This document shows, piece after piece, positions 13,652-20,457 of a stretch of DNA of 21,817 bases. The DNA lies in the IMG/VR virus record IMGVR_UViG_3300025079_000034, positions 1-21,817 of that record; one strand, 5' to 3'. How positions within the stretch are numbered: position 1 is the stretch's first letter; the number at the start of each line of letters is the position of its first letter. A program made the position numbers and the translations under genes. Source of the DNA: a virus. The notes below the pieces were generated by a model, which ran no database searches, had not been told where the DNA came from, and saw only the letters and a list, made by a program, of their open reading frames with translations.

Positions 13652-15940
13652 CTATATCTTCTTAACACGATTAAATAGACCTTGCAACCCTTGAGGTGTA
13701 GGTCCTGATTGTGGTGCAGGGCCTGATCTATCGCCTGCTTCTTTTGCAATACCACCGCCTGCGAGTTCAATTGCCTCTAAACCTGTTGAGGGTTTTAATA
13801 TATCTCTTTTTTTAGATCTCATTTTCTTTTCTTTTGCAAACTCTTCTCTTCTTTTTTGATCAAGAGCTTGAGCATTAAAAAACATATTTAAATCAAAGTC
13901 TCCTTTAAAACCTTTGCTTGGGGGCAGGATAGTATTAAATGTTTTTGATTGTTCTAAAACCTTTTTGTTTAAATTTTCTGCTTTTAATTTATTCATTGCT
14001 TGTGTTCTATATCCACCACCTTGAGTAGATAAATTTTCTGCTCTTAATGAATCATCATATGTATCTTTCAATTTTTGTGCTTTCCCATAGTCTGCATATT
14101 TTTCTTTTAACTGTTCTTCTTCACTTTTACCAAACAAACCATAAGTGGCATTAGATATAATTTCATCTTTGTTTGCACCTTTTGCATACTCATACGCAAC
14201 AAATGGAGCAGCAAATAACGCTTCATAAGCCAAGGCTGTTGGACCTAACATATTTTTTAAAAATCTCCCACCTTGAATTGTTTTAGTTATAGCTGTTACA
14301 TTTGCTTTATCACCTGGTGTCAGTTTACTAGGATCTCCTTTTAATTTTTCCACACCTTTTGTAGCACACGCTGTTACATTTAAACCTTGGTCAAAACCTA
14401 TTCGACCACCATTAGCCTTACCTGGACAACCTATTTTTGCTAAACGTATTTGATCCGGTTTAGCTATAGTTTTTAATACATTATCTAAACTACCAAATTT
14501 TTTATCAATCGCTGTTTTACCTTTTGGATCGTTGTATATTTTTTCTGCATACTGACTAAATCTATCTGCTTGTGTTGTAGCTGTAGTTATGGGTTTTGAT
14601 GCAAGTTTGCCATCTTTAATAGAATAGATATTTGATTTTACACCTAAGTCTTTATAAGCATCTTTAGTTAATTTATTTAAACTAGCTACGTTATCTTTTA
14701 CATTAACACCGGCTTCTATATCTCTTATCAAAGCTCCTCTAGTTGCTTCAAACCCTCCAAACCCAATCTTCGTGTTTTGTCGTCTTGTAGTTCCAATTAA
14801 ATCATTTAAGGCAGTTCTCATTAAATCTTTATTACCGCTTCGTGCTGCAGCAGATAAACCTTGACCATGATCTATACTGTATAGTAAACCTGTATCATCT
14901 AAATCAGTTAAACCAAAAAATTTAGCAGCAACTTTTTGTTCTCTAACCATTGAGTTTTTAATAGAGTTTTTTTTAAGACCTAATTCTTTTTCGATTAAAT
15001 TAGCATTCACTTTCCAACCTTCACTTTTATTTATCTTGGCTGTAAATTCATTATAAGGTTTTGCAAGATCATCAAAACTATTAAACACTTCAAATTTAGA
15101 ACCTTTCTGTAATCCAGAATCTTTTTCTGAAAGTAAATATAAAACATCTTTATCTAAAATGTTTTTAAAAGATTTTATAGTCTGACCTCCTGGAGCTCCT
15201 CTTTTATCTAAATTAATAAAATCAAAATAATCATTAATCTTATTTTTCAAACCAGGTGTTGTTTGAATTTTGTTTTTATAAAAGATCTTTTTCCATTGAG
15301 CTTGATATTTATCAACACCACTTGGATTTTCAGGTGTATAGAATGTTACATTATCATAACTAAAAGGATTTTTACTTACTGCAGTCCCTTTACCTTTACT
15401 TGTACTTAAATTAGGAAAACCACTTTCAGTAGTCGTTTTTATTTTATTTGTTGATATTTTTTTAGATTGTGTTTTAAAATCTTTCTTAAGTTGGCTAGTC
15501 ATTTTTTCAAAATCTCTAACACCATAATTTTCAAGATTATTGTTTAGCCAATTAGAAGTCCAAGAATCTATTTTACTTCTTGCATCAACTATTTCTTTGG
15601 TAAATTTCCCTGTTCTTTCAGCTGCCGTTTCAGTGCTGTAATTAGAAACTCTTTTAAAAAATTGTTTTTTAGTTTCGTCAAGATTTTGAGTTAAAAGTTT
15701 TTTATCTCTTCCTACTTTTTTAGAATACAGTTTAGTTTTCTTATTATAAATGGTATTATAATTATCTGAATAAACCTTGTCTCCATTATACCCGGGCCGT
15801 GATCCGTCGACATTGGGTTGTACTAACTGGCCGTCTGCAAACATGGGCCGTGATCCTTGGTCCATGGCGCTTGGGCCATCGTCATCGTAGATAGATGAAA
15901 AGTTCTCTAGTCTCTGTCCTATAAGATCAAAGGGGTCCAT
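13652..15940 (-). CDS. Large putative internal/ejection virion protein with GGRIG and DGSRPGY motifs
   Basis: A 762-residue Lys/Asn-rich protein. The N-terminus holds two related blocks, GSRPMFADG (29-37) and DGSRPGYNG (46-54), encoded in unusually GC-rich DNA. The middle (about 200-500) is mostly helical and includes YSIDHGQGLSAAARSGN (354-370) and ALNDLIGTTRRQNTKIGFGG (377-396). CPGKANGGRIGFDQG (505-519) is a Gly-loop motif shared with the neighbouring 644-residue protein. A hydrophobic stretch (LGPTALAYEALFAAPFVAYE, 565-584) could insert in a membrane. The C-terminus is Pro/Gly-rich, with AGGGIAKEAG (727-736). Its place between terminase and portal and these motifs fit large pelagiphage-type proteins, perhaps ejected with DNA. 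It starts directly after the previous stop (TAAATG). Confidence 0.5.
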   Translation of the reverse strand: MDPFDLIGQRLENFSSIYDDDGPSAMDQGSRPMFADGQLVQPNVDGSRPGYNGDKVYSDNYNTIYNKKTKLYSKKVGRDKKLLTQNLDETKKQFFKRVSNYSTETAAERTGKFTKEIVDARSKIDSWTSNWLNNNLENYGVRDFEKMTSQLKKDFKTQSKKISTNKIKTTTESGFPNLSTSKGKGTAVSKNPFSYDNVTFYTPENPSGVDKYQAQWKKIFYKNKIQTTPGLKNKINDYFDFINLDKRGAPGGQTIKSFKNILDKDVLYLLSEKDSGLQKGSKFEVFNSFDDLAKPYNEFTAKINKSEGWKVNANLIEKELGLKKNSIKNSMVREQKVAAKFFGLTDLDDTGLLYSIDHGQGLSAAARSGNKDLMRTALNDLIGTTRRQNTKIGFGGFEATRGALIRDIEAGVNVKDNVASLNKLTKDAYKDLGVKSNIYSIKDGKLASKPITTATTQADRFSQYAEKIYNDPKGKTAIDKKFGSLDNVLKTIAKPDQIRLAKIGCPGKANGGRIGFDQGLNVTACATKGVEKLKGDPSKLTPGDKANVTAITKTIQGGRFLKNMLGPTALAYEALFAAPFVAYEYAKGANKDEIISNATYGLFGKSEEEQLKEKYADYGKAQKLKDTYDDSLRAENLSTQGGGYRTQAMNKLKAENLNKKVLEQSKTFNTILPPSKGFKGDFDLNMFFNAQALDQKRREEFAKEKKMRSKKRDILKPSTGLEAIELAGGGIAKEAGDRSGPAPQSGPTPQGLQGLFNRVKKI

Positions 15941-17875
15941 TTACTCTCCTAACATTCGAGCAATACCGCCTGATGCTTTTTTAATAGATTGTGTTTGATT
16001 AATAGTTTTTGATGTAATTGGTTTAACTTGGTCACCTACTTCTGTAAGTATATCATCAGATATACTTGAAGATTCATCGACAATTTCCCCTGCAAATTCT
16101 CTGTCACTTCTTATATACGCTGTACCTTCTTCATACTCAGGTTTTGTTTTAACAGGTTTGCCACCTTTACCGATAATAGTTTCACCGGGTGTATAACTCA
16201 TGTAAGTTTCTTCGGTTAATGGTTGACCATAATAATCAGCTGCATCATCATCTAATTTTACTTTCATTCTTTGAATTTCTTGTCTACCGGTTACTGCATC
16301 TTCTGTTAATTGATAGTCTTTAAATTTTGTAACTTTTTGTCTTTCTTGTGTTGAAGCTGTTTGAGTTACATCATCACCTAGTCTTTTAATTTTATCTACC
16401 AATTTAAAAAAGTAAGGTGGAACTCCTCCACTAGATGTTGCTACTTCTTTAGCAACTTCTTTAGTTGCTTGTTTACCACCAATTCCAAGTATACCTGTTT
16501 TAATAGCCGCGGCCCCTGCACCAAGGCTACCTAGTAATTTTAAAAATCCTCTACGACCCATACCGCCACCTACAAAAGGTGCTCTCATTATTCCGCCGTC
16601 AGCTTTATTTTCTACGTTCGGTGTATTAAATTCATCTATTGTTTTCATTAATTTTTCTTGATCTATTTCGTTCATTCTTCTTCCTATAGCTTTTATACTT
16701 CCACCTTTAATAGATGTAGTTGCACTATCTATTGCATTATTCATATCTTTTTCAGCAGCTTCAAAAATAATTTTTTGTATTTCATCGTTATTAGGTTTTC
16801 TTCCAGTTACTTTCATAAAACCTCTTGCTAATCTTAATACAAGATTAGTTATACCCCCTCCTACTAAACCAATACGTCCGCCGTCAGCTTGTTTAGTTCT
16901 AGTTACATTTTTAAATGTTTCTATGATTTCATCAGTGCCTTTACCTTTTTCCATCATCTTAAATGCCTCATCTATTGTTGCCAATACTTCTGCTTTTCTT
17001 TGCATATTATCATCAATTAATATTTTGTCTAACAGATCGTCTGTAATGCCTGGGTATTTTTGTTTTAACTGTAGTCTTTCTACCATTTTAGGAGCGAGAG
17101 ATTTTGCTACGTCCATTTCAGTTCCAAGATCAAATGAAGATAGTTCTTCTATTTCATCTACACTCATTAATTTTCTATCACCACTTCCTTCCATATCTTC
17201 AAGTTTTTGTTCTAAGAATCTTTTTCTAGCTTCTGATTTGTCACCTGGTTCTGGATCTAGTTTACCCATTCTGTATTGTTGATACATATCATCCATATAT
17301 TCTTTATGTTCTATTCTTATTCTGTTTGCAGAACCAACTGTGCCATCAAAATTATAAGCCTCTAATTCTCCTCCTATATCCTCTGCAAAATCGTAAATTT
17401 CATCCTCGGTCATTTCTCTGTTTGGATCAGGATTTCTGTCTTTAAATTTTTTAAACATATCTCTGTCTAAAGTTTTTTGTGGTGTTTTAAGTTTGTCTGC
17501 AGTCGTAATTGCTTTTTTACCAAATTTATTTTGTAATGCTTTTAATAAACCTTGAACAACTTTACTTCCACCTGCATAACCAATACGTCCGCCCATTGCT
17601 TTTTTCTCTGGGTCATCTAGTTTATTTTTTAGATTTGCAATACCTTGCTCATTTTGTTTTATAAGTCTTTCTCTAATCTGTTCTTCAGTCTCATCAATAT
17701 TTTTACCACCTAGTATAGGTTTGTTAGGATTAACTGGTTCACGGTCAAACATGTTAACAACTTTTCTTTCGTCAACAGCTTGATTAGCTGCTTTCTGTTT
17801 TAACAAAAGCATTTCTAAGTTATTTGGATTTCTACCATTCTTTTTAATAAATAGTGATAGTAAAAGTTTAAACAT
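15941..17875 (-). CDS. Large putative internal/ejection virion protein with repeated Gly-loop motifs
   Basis: A 644-residue hydrophilic, helical protein. A short unit occurs twice: LFIKKNGRNPNNLE (8-21) and GFMKVTGRKPNNDE (352-365). Gly-loop motifs occur at 95-103 (GGRIGYAGG), 332-340 (GGRIGLVGG), 427-438 (GGIMRAPFVGGG) and 636-640 (GGIAR). At 440-468 lies GRRGFLKLLGSLGAGAAAIK followed by TGILGIGG, which looks like a twin-arginine signal but is internal. The last third is acidic and probably disordered. It starts by TAATG overlap with the terminase gene. Its last codons (GGAGAG) give the RBS for the 762-residue gene. A virion-internal, membrane-active role is inferred only. Confidence 0.5.
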   Translation of the reverse strand: MFKLLLSLFIKKNGRNPNNLEMLLLKQKAANQAVDERKVVNMFDREPVNPNKPILGGKNIDETEEQIRERLIKQNEQGIANLKNKLDDPEKKAMGGRIGYAGGSKVVQGLLKALQNKFGKKAITTADKLKTPQKTLDRDMFKKFKDRNPDPNREMTEDEIYDFAEDIGGELEAYNFDGTVGSANRIRIEHKEYMDDMYQQYRMGKLDPEPGDKSEARKRFLEQKLEDMEGSGDRKLMSVDEIEELSSFDLGTEMDVAKSLAPKMVERLQLKQKYPGITDDLLDKILIDDNMQRKAEVLATIDEAFKMMEKGKGTDEIIETFKNVTRTKQADGGRIGLVGGGITNLVLRLARGFMKVTGRKPNNDEIQKIIFEAAEKDMNNAIDSATTSIKGGSIKAIGRRMNEIDQEKLMKTIDEFNTPNVENKADGGIMRAPFVGGGMGRRGFLKLLGSLGAGAAAIKTGILGIGGKQATKEVAKEVATSSGGVPPYFFKLVDKIKRLGDDVTQTASTQERQKVTKFKDYQLTEDAVTGRQEIQRMKVKLDDDAADYYGQPLTEETYMSYTPGETIIGKGGKPVKTKPEYEEGTAYIRSDREFAGEIVDESSSISDDILTEVGDQVKPITSKTINQTQSIKKASGGIARMLGE

Positions 17876-19383
17876 TAATAATAATTCCTTTTAGCTTGTT
17901 CGACTTTTTCGTCGATATAGTCTTCTGGGTGACCTATTAATCCACCTTGTCTAAAACGCATAATTGCTTGAGTCGTTGAATCGACTAAGTCATCATGATC
18001 TCCATATGGAAAAGCAGCGCATTCTTCTATAACTTCTTCTGCGAACTTTTGTTCAGGAGCCCATATCATACCACTTTCAAATAAAGGTGCAACAGCATTT
18101 ACACGGGCATGCTTATCATTTCCTTTACTAGGTGTGAAATTGACAACTGGGATATCCATTTGTCTAAGCTCATAAGTTAAAGGTAAACCAGAGGCTTTGG
18201 CCTCAACTATAACTGATTCGGGCTGCCAATATTCATACTGCTCTAGTGCTTTACGCCTAAGCTCAGGAAATTCATATCTACCCTTTACAGCATCAAGTAA
18301 AATTAAATTAGGTGGATCGTCATCGGTCGGTCTAAAAATACCCCATGTAGTAATCGCTGAATAGTCAGCTGTTTCTTTTTTAAGAAATGCTGTATCATAA
18401 GATTGTATGACATGATCTAGTCTTGGAATATAATCTTTAGTATATGTTCTCCACCATTCTCTTTTTAAGATTGCACCTTCTTCACTAGTTGGCTGTTGCA
18501 TCCATTGAGCATTCCACTTACCAACAGGAAGAGCTGCTTTTACTTTTTCTAATTCATCTAAGTTCCAATACTCAGGCCATACAGGAACTTGTTTTGTTCC
18601 TTGGTCCATGATTGCTGGAAATTCGACCACGTGCCACTGATCAGATTTAGCTTCTTTTTGATTTTTAACTAACATACCTGTCAAGTCTTTTGTATTCCAT
18701 CTCGTCATTACAAGCACAATTTTACCACCAGGTTGAAGACGTTGCCTAGGTCCTGATGTGTACCATTCATATGCAGACTCCATTGCATTAGGGGATAATG
18801 CATCTTGCTCAGAATGCGGATCATCAATTATTAATAGGTCAGCACCCCGTCCGGTTATAGCACCGCCAACTCCAGCTGCAAAATACTCCCCACCTTGTGC
18901 TGTTTCCCACCTACCAGCGGCTTGCGAATCTTCTCTTAGAGTTGTTTGAAATACCTTACGATAGTCATCACTATCAATAAGTGTTTTAGCTTTACGACCA
19001 AAACGCACTGCAAGTTCTCCTGTGTGCGTTGCTTGAATGATCTTTAATTTTGGATTACGGCCCACCATCCATGCTGGCAATAAGTATGAAGCAAACTCTG
19101 ACTTCGTGTGCCTTGGCGGCATATTTATAATCAATCGGTTTATTTCACCTTTTGCAAGTTGGTTAAATTTTTCTGCAATATGTCTATGATGTGAGCCTTC
19201 CACAAAATCTGGCCACACGCATTTTACAAAACTTAGGAAATCATTTTTGGCTTTTGTCTGTATTTTCTTCTCAGCATGCATAACCTGTAGTTGTAAAAAT
19301 TGTTTACGGACGTCTGAGGGTAATTTAGTTATGTCTATATTATTCAAATTCATAAAAATTTTTATAAAATTTTTTTGCATCAC
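17875..19383 (-). CDS. terL: Terminase large subunit
   Basis: A 502-residue packaging motor (positions from the GTG start). The ATPase domain has MPPRHTKS (88-95) as a deviant Walker A, LLIIDDPH (183-190) as Walker B and TRWN (227-230) as the probable coupling motif. The RNase H-like nuclease domain has SYDTAF (328-333), VIVEAKASG (391-399) and GDHDDLVDS (461-469), giving the expected acidic triad D330, E394 and D465 or D468. It cuts concatemers and pumps DNA through the portal. No small subunit is recognised nearby. The start is uncertain: GTG 19383, ATG 19380 and ATG 19353 are all in frame and none has a good RBS. The gene follows the structured intergenic region 19384-19602. Confidence 0.92.
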   Translation of the reverse strand: MMQKNFIKIFMNLNNIDITKLPSDVRKQFLQLQVMHAEKKIQTKAKNDFLSFVKCVWPDFVEGSHHRHIAEKFNQLAKGEINRLIINMPPRHTKSEFASYLLPAWMVGRNPKLKIIQATHTGELAVRFGRKAKTLIDSDDYRKVFQTTLREDSQAAGRWETAQGGEYFAAGVGGAITGRGADLLIIDDPHSEQDALSPNAMESAYEWYTSGPRQRLQPGGKIVLVMTRWNTKDLTGMLVKNQKEAKSDQWHVVEFPAIMDQGTKQVPVWPEYWNLDELEKVKAALPVGKWNAQWMQQPTSEEGAILKREWWRTYTKDYIPRLDHVIQSYDTAFLKKETADYSAITTWGIFRPTDDDPPNLILLDAVKGRYEFPELRRKALEQYEYWQPESVIVEAKASGLPLTYELRQMDIPVVNFTPSKGNDKHARVNAVAPLFESGMIWAPEQKFAEEVIEECAAFPYGDHDDLVDSTTQAIMRFRQGGLIGHPEDYIDEKVEQAKRNYY

Positions 19384-19602
19384 AAAAATGATGAAAATGT
19401 TTCTAACAGCTGTAACTGTCTAAATCAAGCAATATATACGAAAGCAGTGGGACCCCTTTTATATATAAAGGGTGATGGGGGTCAGTGTTTCATGCTACAT
19501 TGAGATTGAGTCTGGTACCTCTATCCGGTACAGTTCCGCAAAATGCGATACAACCTGTGGTTGGTAAGTGTGTGTCCTACAGGACACACACATGTTTGTG
19601 TA
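19384..19602. other. Structured intergenic region upstream of terminase
   Basis: About 220 bases without a gene. It contains consecutive dyads: CCCTTT/AAAGGG (19454-19472) with a competing GACCCC/GGGGTC (19451-19483), GTACC/GGTAC (19515-19531), CGCA/TGCG (19537-19547), CAACC/GGTTG (19551-19563), and a 10-bp stem at 19568-19591. An ACAGCTGT palindrome lies at 19406-19413. No strong promoter is found on either strand, although TTGATT-N17-TAGAAA is a weak minus-strand candidate. Possible roles are a structured RNA, a packaging (pac/cos) site or a transcription control region before the late genes. Confidence 0.5.
19568..19591 (-). terminator. Strong hairpin after the 81-residue gene
   Basis: A perfect 10-bp stem GTGTGTGTCC/GGACACACAC with a TACA loop (its complement TGTA on the transcribed strand) begins 11 bases past the stop at 19603. 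No U tract follows on the minus strand (ACTTACC), so it is either a factor-dependent stop, a processing site or part of the structured region. On the plus strand there is likewise no T run. Confidence 0.45.
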
Positions 19603-19848
19603 TTAGTCTAGCAAGACCATGTAAGCTGATGCATTGTGCTGTCTAAAGTAGTCTAAGTCTTTACGTACTTTGTCCCAAAGCTTTGACGTACCATCGACGC
19701 CTGCTGCTTTGTCCTCTAGTGTAGCTGCTAACTCATTGATAAATATTCTATCATGAATGATAGACTCTTCCTTTGTTAGCATAACAGACTCGCCATTCAT
19801 TCTATTCTTACGTTCCTCGGTCTTATTGTTTGTTTGTTCTTGTATCAT
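19603..19848 (-). CDS. Small acidic/helical protein, unknown
   Basis: An 81-residue protein. The first 25 residues are charged and probably disordered. The rest is helical, with MLTKEESIIHDRIFINELAA (23-42) and TSKLWDKVRKDLDYFRQHNA. It has its own promoter/RBS cassette (repeat copy 1, 19850-19882), with AGGAG five bases before ATG. It is the last gene before the structured region and terminase. No family is recognised; an early regulatory or accessory role is possible from position. A small terminase subunit is not excluded by position, but the protein is short and no DNA-binding motif is evident. Confidence 0.5.
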   Translation of the reverse strand: MIQEQTNNKTEERKNRMNGESVMLTKEESIIHDRIFINELAATLEDKAAGVDGTSKLWDKVRKDLDYFRQHNASAYMVLLD

Positions 19849-19849
19849 G

Positions 19850-19882
19850 TTTCTCCTGTATTTGTTATAGGACTATCCTATT
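19850..19882. repeat. 33-bp direct repeat, copy 1 (promoter/RBS cassette)
   Basis: Identical over 33 bases to 20401-20433. It comprises the -10 element, a 6-bp dyad (ATAGGA-TAG-TCCTAT on the minus strand) and the RBS region of the gene that follows. Confidence 0.9.
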
Positions 19883-19903
19883 CTACAATCTGTCCGTTGT
19901 CAA
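19875..19903 (-). promoter_or_regulatory. Promoter of the 81-residue gene, operator-like dyad
   Basis: On the minus strand TTGACA (19898-19903) is followed after 17 bases by TAGGAT (19875-19880). The predicted start is near 19868, giving a leader of about 20 bases that ends in AGGAG. The -10 element is the left half of the dyad ATAGGA/TCCTAT, so a bound repressor would block polymerase. The TAG of the -10 element is also the stop codon of the preceding zinc-finger gene. Confidence 0.7.
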
Positions 19904-20210
19904 CCCTTTCGATAGAATAATCTCCACCCCAACGATCTTCGTTCTTAACCTTGGCATATCCTTGGCTCTCGCGTCTGTGTCTGATAAACTCTATTGGTCG
20001 ACCATGTTCAATGTTTTCCATATGTTGATTAAGCCACTCCCCCTCACATGAAGTACTACAAAAATATCTACTTCGTTTATACCAAGTTGCTTTATGGTCC
20101 ATTGTTAAGTTTGCATAGCGCCCTCGAACCACGCCACGAGATTTTAGAAACCTATCTTGTGTAGTTCTAGTATGGCAATCTGGTCCTTGGCAAAAATGTT
20201 TATTTGGCAT
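19878..20210 (-). CDS. Small zinc-binding protein
   Basis: A 110-residue product from ATG 20210, which overlaps the TAA of the preceding gene (TAATG) behind GTGAGGCACTA. A TTG at 20228 in frame is less likely. Two cysteine pairs, C7-x4-C12 (HFCQGPDC) and C51-x3-C55 (RYFCSTSCEGEW), are about 40 residues apart with aromatic and basic residues between. This suggests one treble-clef or FCS/MYM-like zinc site. The C-terminal third is charged (RHRRESQGYAKVKNEDRWGG). It may bind nucleic acid. The gene shares its stop with the -10 element of the next promoter. Confidence 0.6.
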   Translation of the reverse strand: MPNKHFCQGPDCHTRTTQDRFLKSRGVVRGRYANLTMDHKATWYKRSRYFCSTSCEGEWLNQHMENIEHGRPIEFIRHRRESQGYAKVKNEDRWGGDYSIERVDNGQIVE

Positions 20211-20395
20211 TAGTGCCTCACTTTCCAACTAGTAGTTGCTGTTCTGTAACCATGACTATCTAAGTCATAATAAACATAATATGGAACACCTTGTTTTGAT
20301 GTACCATAACGAGATTTCTCGTCATGCTTTCCCTGTCTTGTAATGTGTTTCTTGTGCTTACTAGCCCAGTAAGTGATATAAAATGTTTTGTCCAT
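20210..20395 (-). CDS. Small basic Tyr-rich protein, unknown
   Basis: A 61-residue protein with MDKTFYITYWASKHKKHITR at the start and SKQGVPYYVYYDLDSHGYRT (33-52) in the second half. It has eight Tyr and many Lys/His, which suggests a small beta-rich nucleic-acid-binding or toxin-like fold; no family is recognised. The RBS AGGAGAAAGAAAC is part of the second promoter cassette. The stop overlaps the start of the zinc-finger gene, so the two are likely made together. Confidence 0.5.
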   Translation of the reverse strand: MDKTFYITYWASKHKKHITRQGKHDEKSRYGTSKQGVPYYVYYDLDSHGYRTATTSWKVRH

Positions 20396-20400
20396 GTTTC

Positions 20401-20433
20401 TTTCTCCTGTATTTGTTATAGGACTATCCTATT
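20401..20433. repeat. 33-bp direct repeat, copy 2 (promoter/RBS cassette)
   Basis: Identical to 19850-19882 at a distance of 551 bases. This copy has four extra bases (AAAG) between the RBS and ATG and a longer dyad next to it. Confidence 0.9.
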
Positions 20434-20454
20434 ACAGATAGTCCTAGTTGTCAA
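20419..20454 (-). promoter_or_regulatory. Promoter of the two-gene unit 20395-19878 with extended operator-like dyad
   Basis: On the minus strand TTGACA (20449-20454), a 17-base spacer and TAGGAT (20426-20431). A perfect 10-bp inverted repeat, TAGGACTATC/GATAGTCCTA with 8 bases between (20419-20446), covers the -10 and spacer. Such a site could bind a dimeric regulator or, if transcribed from upstream, act as a hairpin after the 326-residue gene. The start of transcription is expected near 20419. Confidence 0.7.
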
Positions 20455-20457
20455 ACT

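Noticed and set aside
16923-17282. 119-codon plus-strand frame inside the 644-residue gene
   Set aside because: Antisense to a longer, coupled gene; Ser/Leu-rich shadow composition.
19501-19563. tRNA-like cluster of short stems
   Set aside because: There is no acceptor stem closing the set, no T-loop GTTCRANNC and no seven-base anticodon loop, so a tRNA is not supported.
20211-20228. TTG-started extension of the zinc-binding protein
   Set aside because: The ATG at 20210 sits in a TAATG overlap behind GAGG, the usual junction here, while TTG has no RBS.
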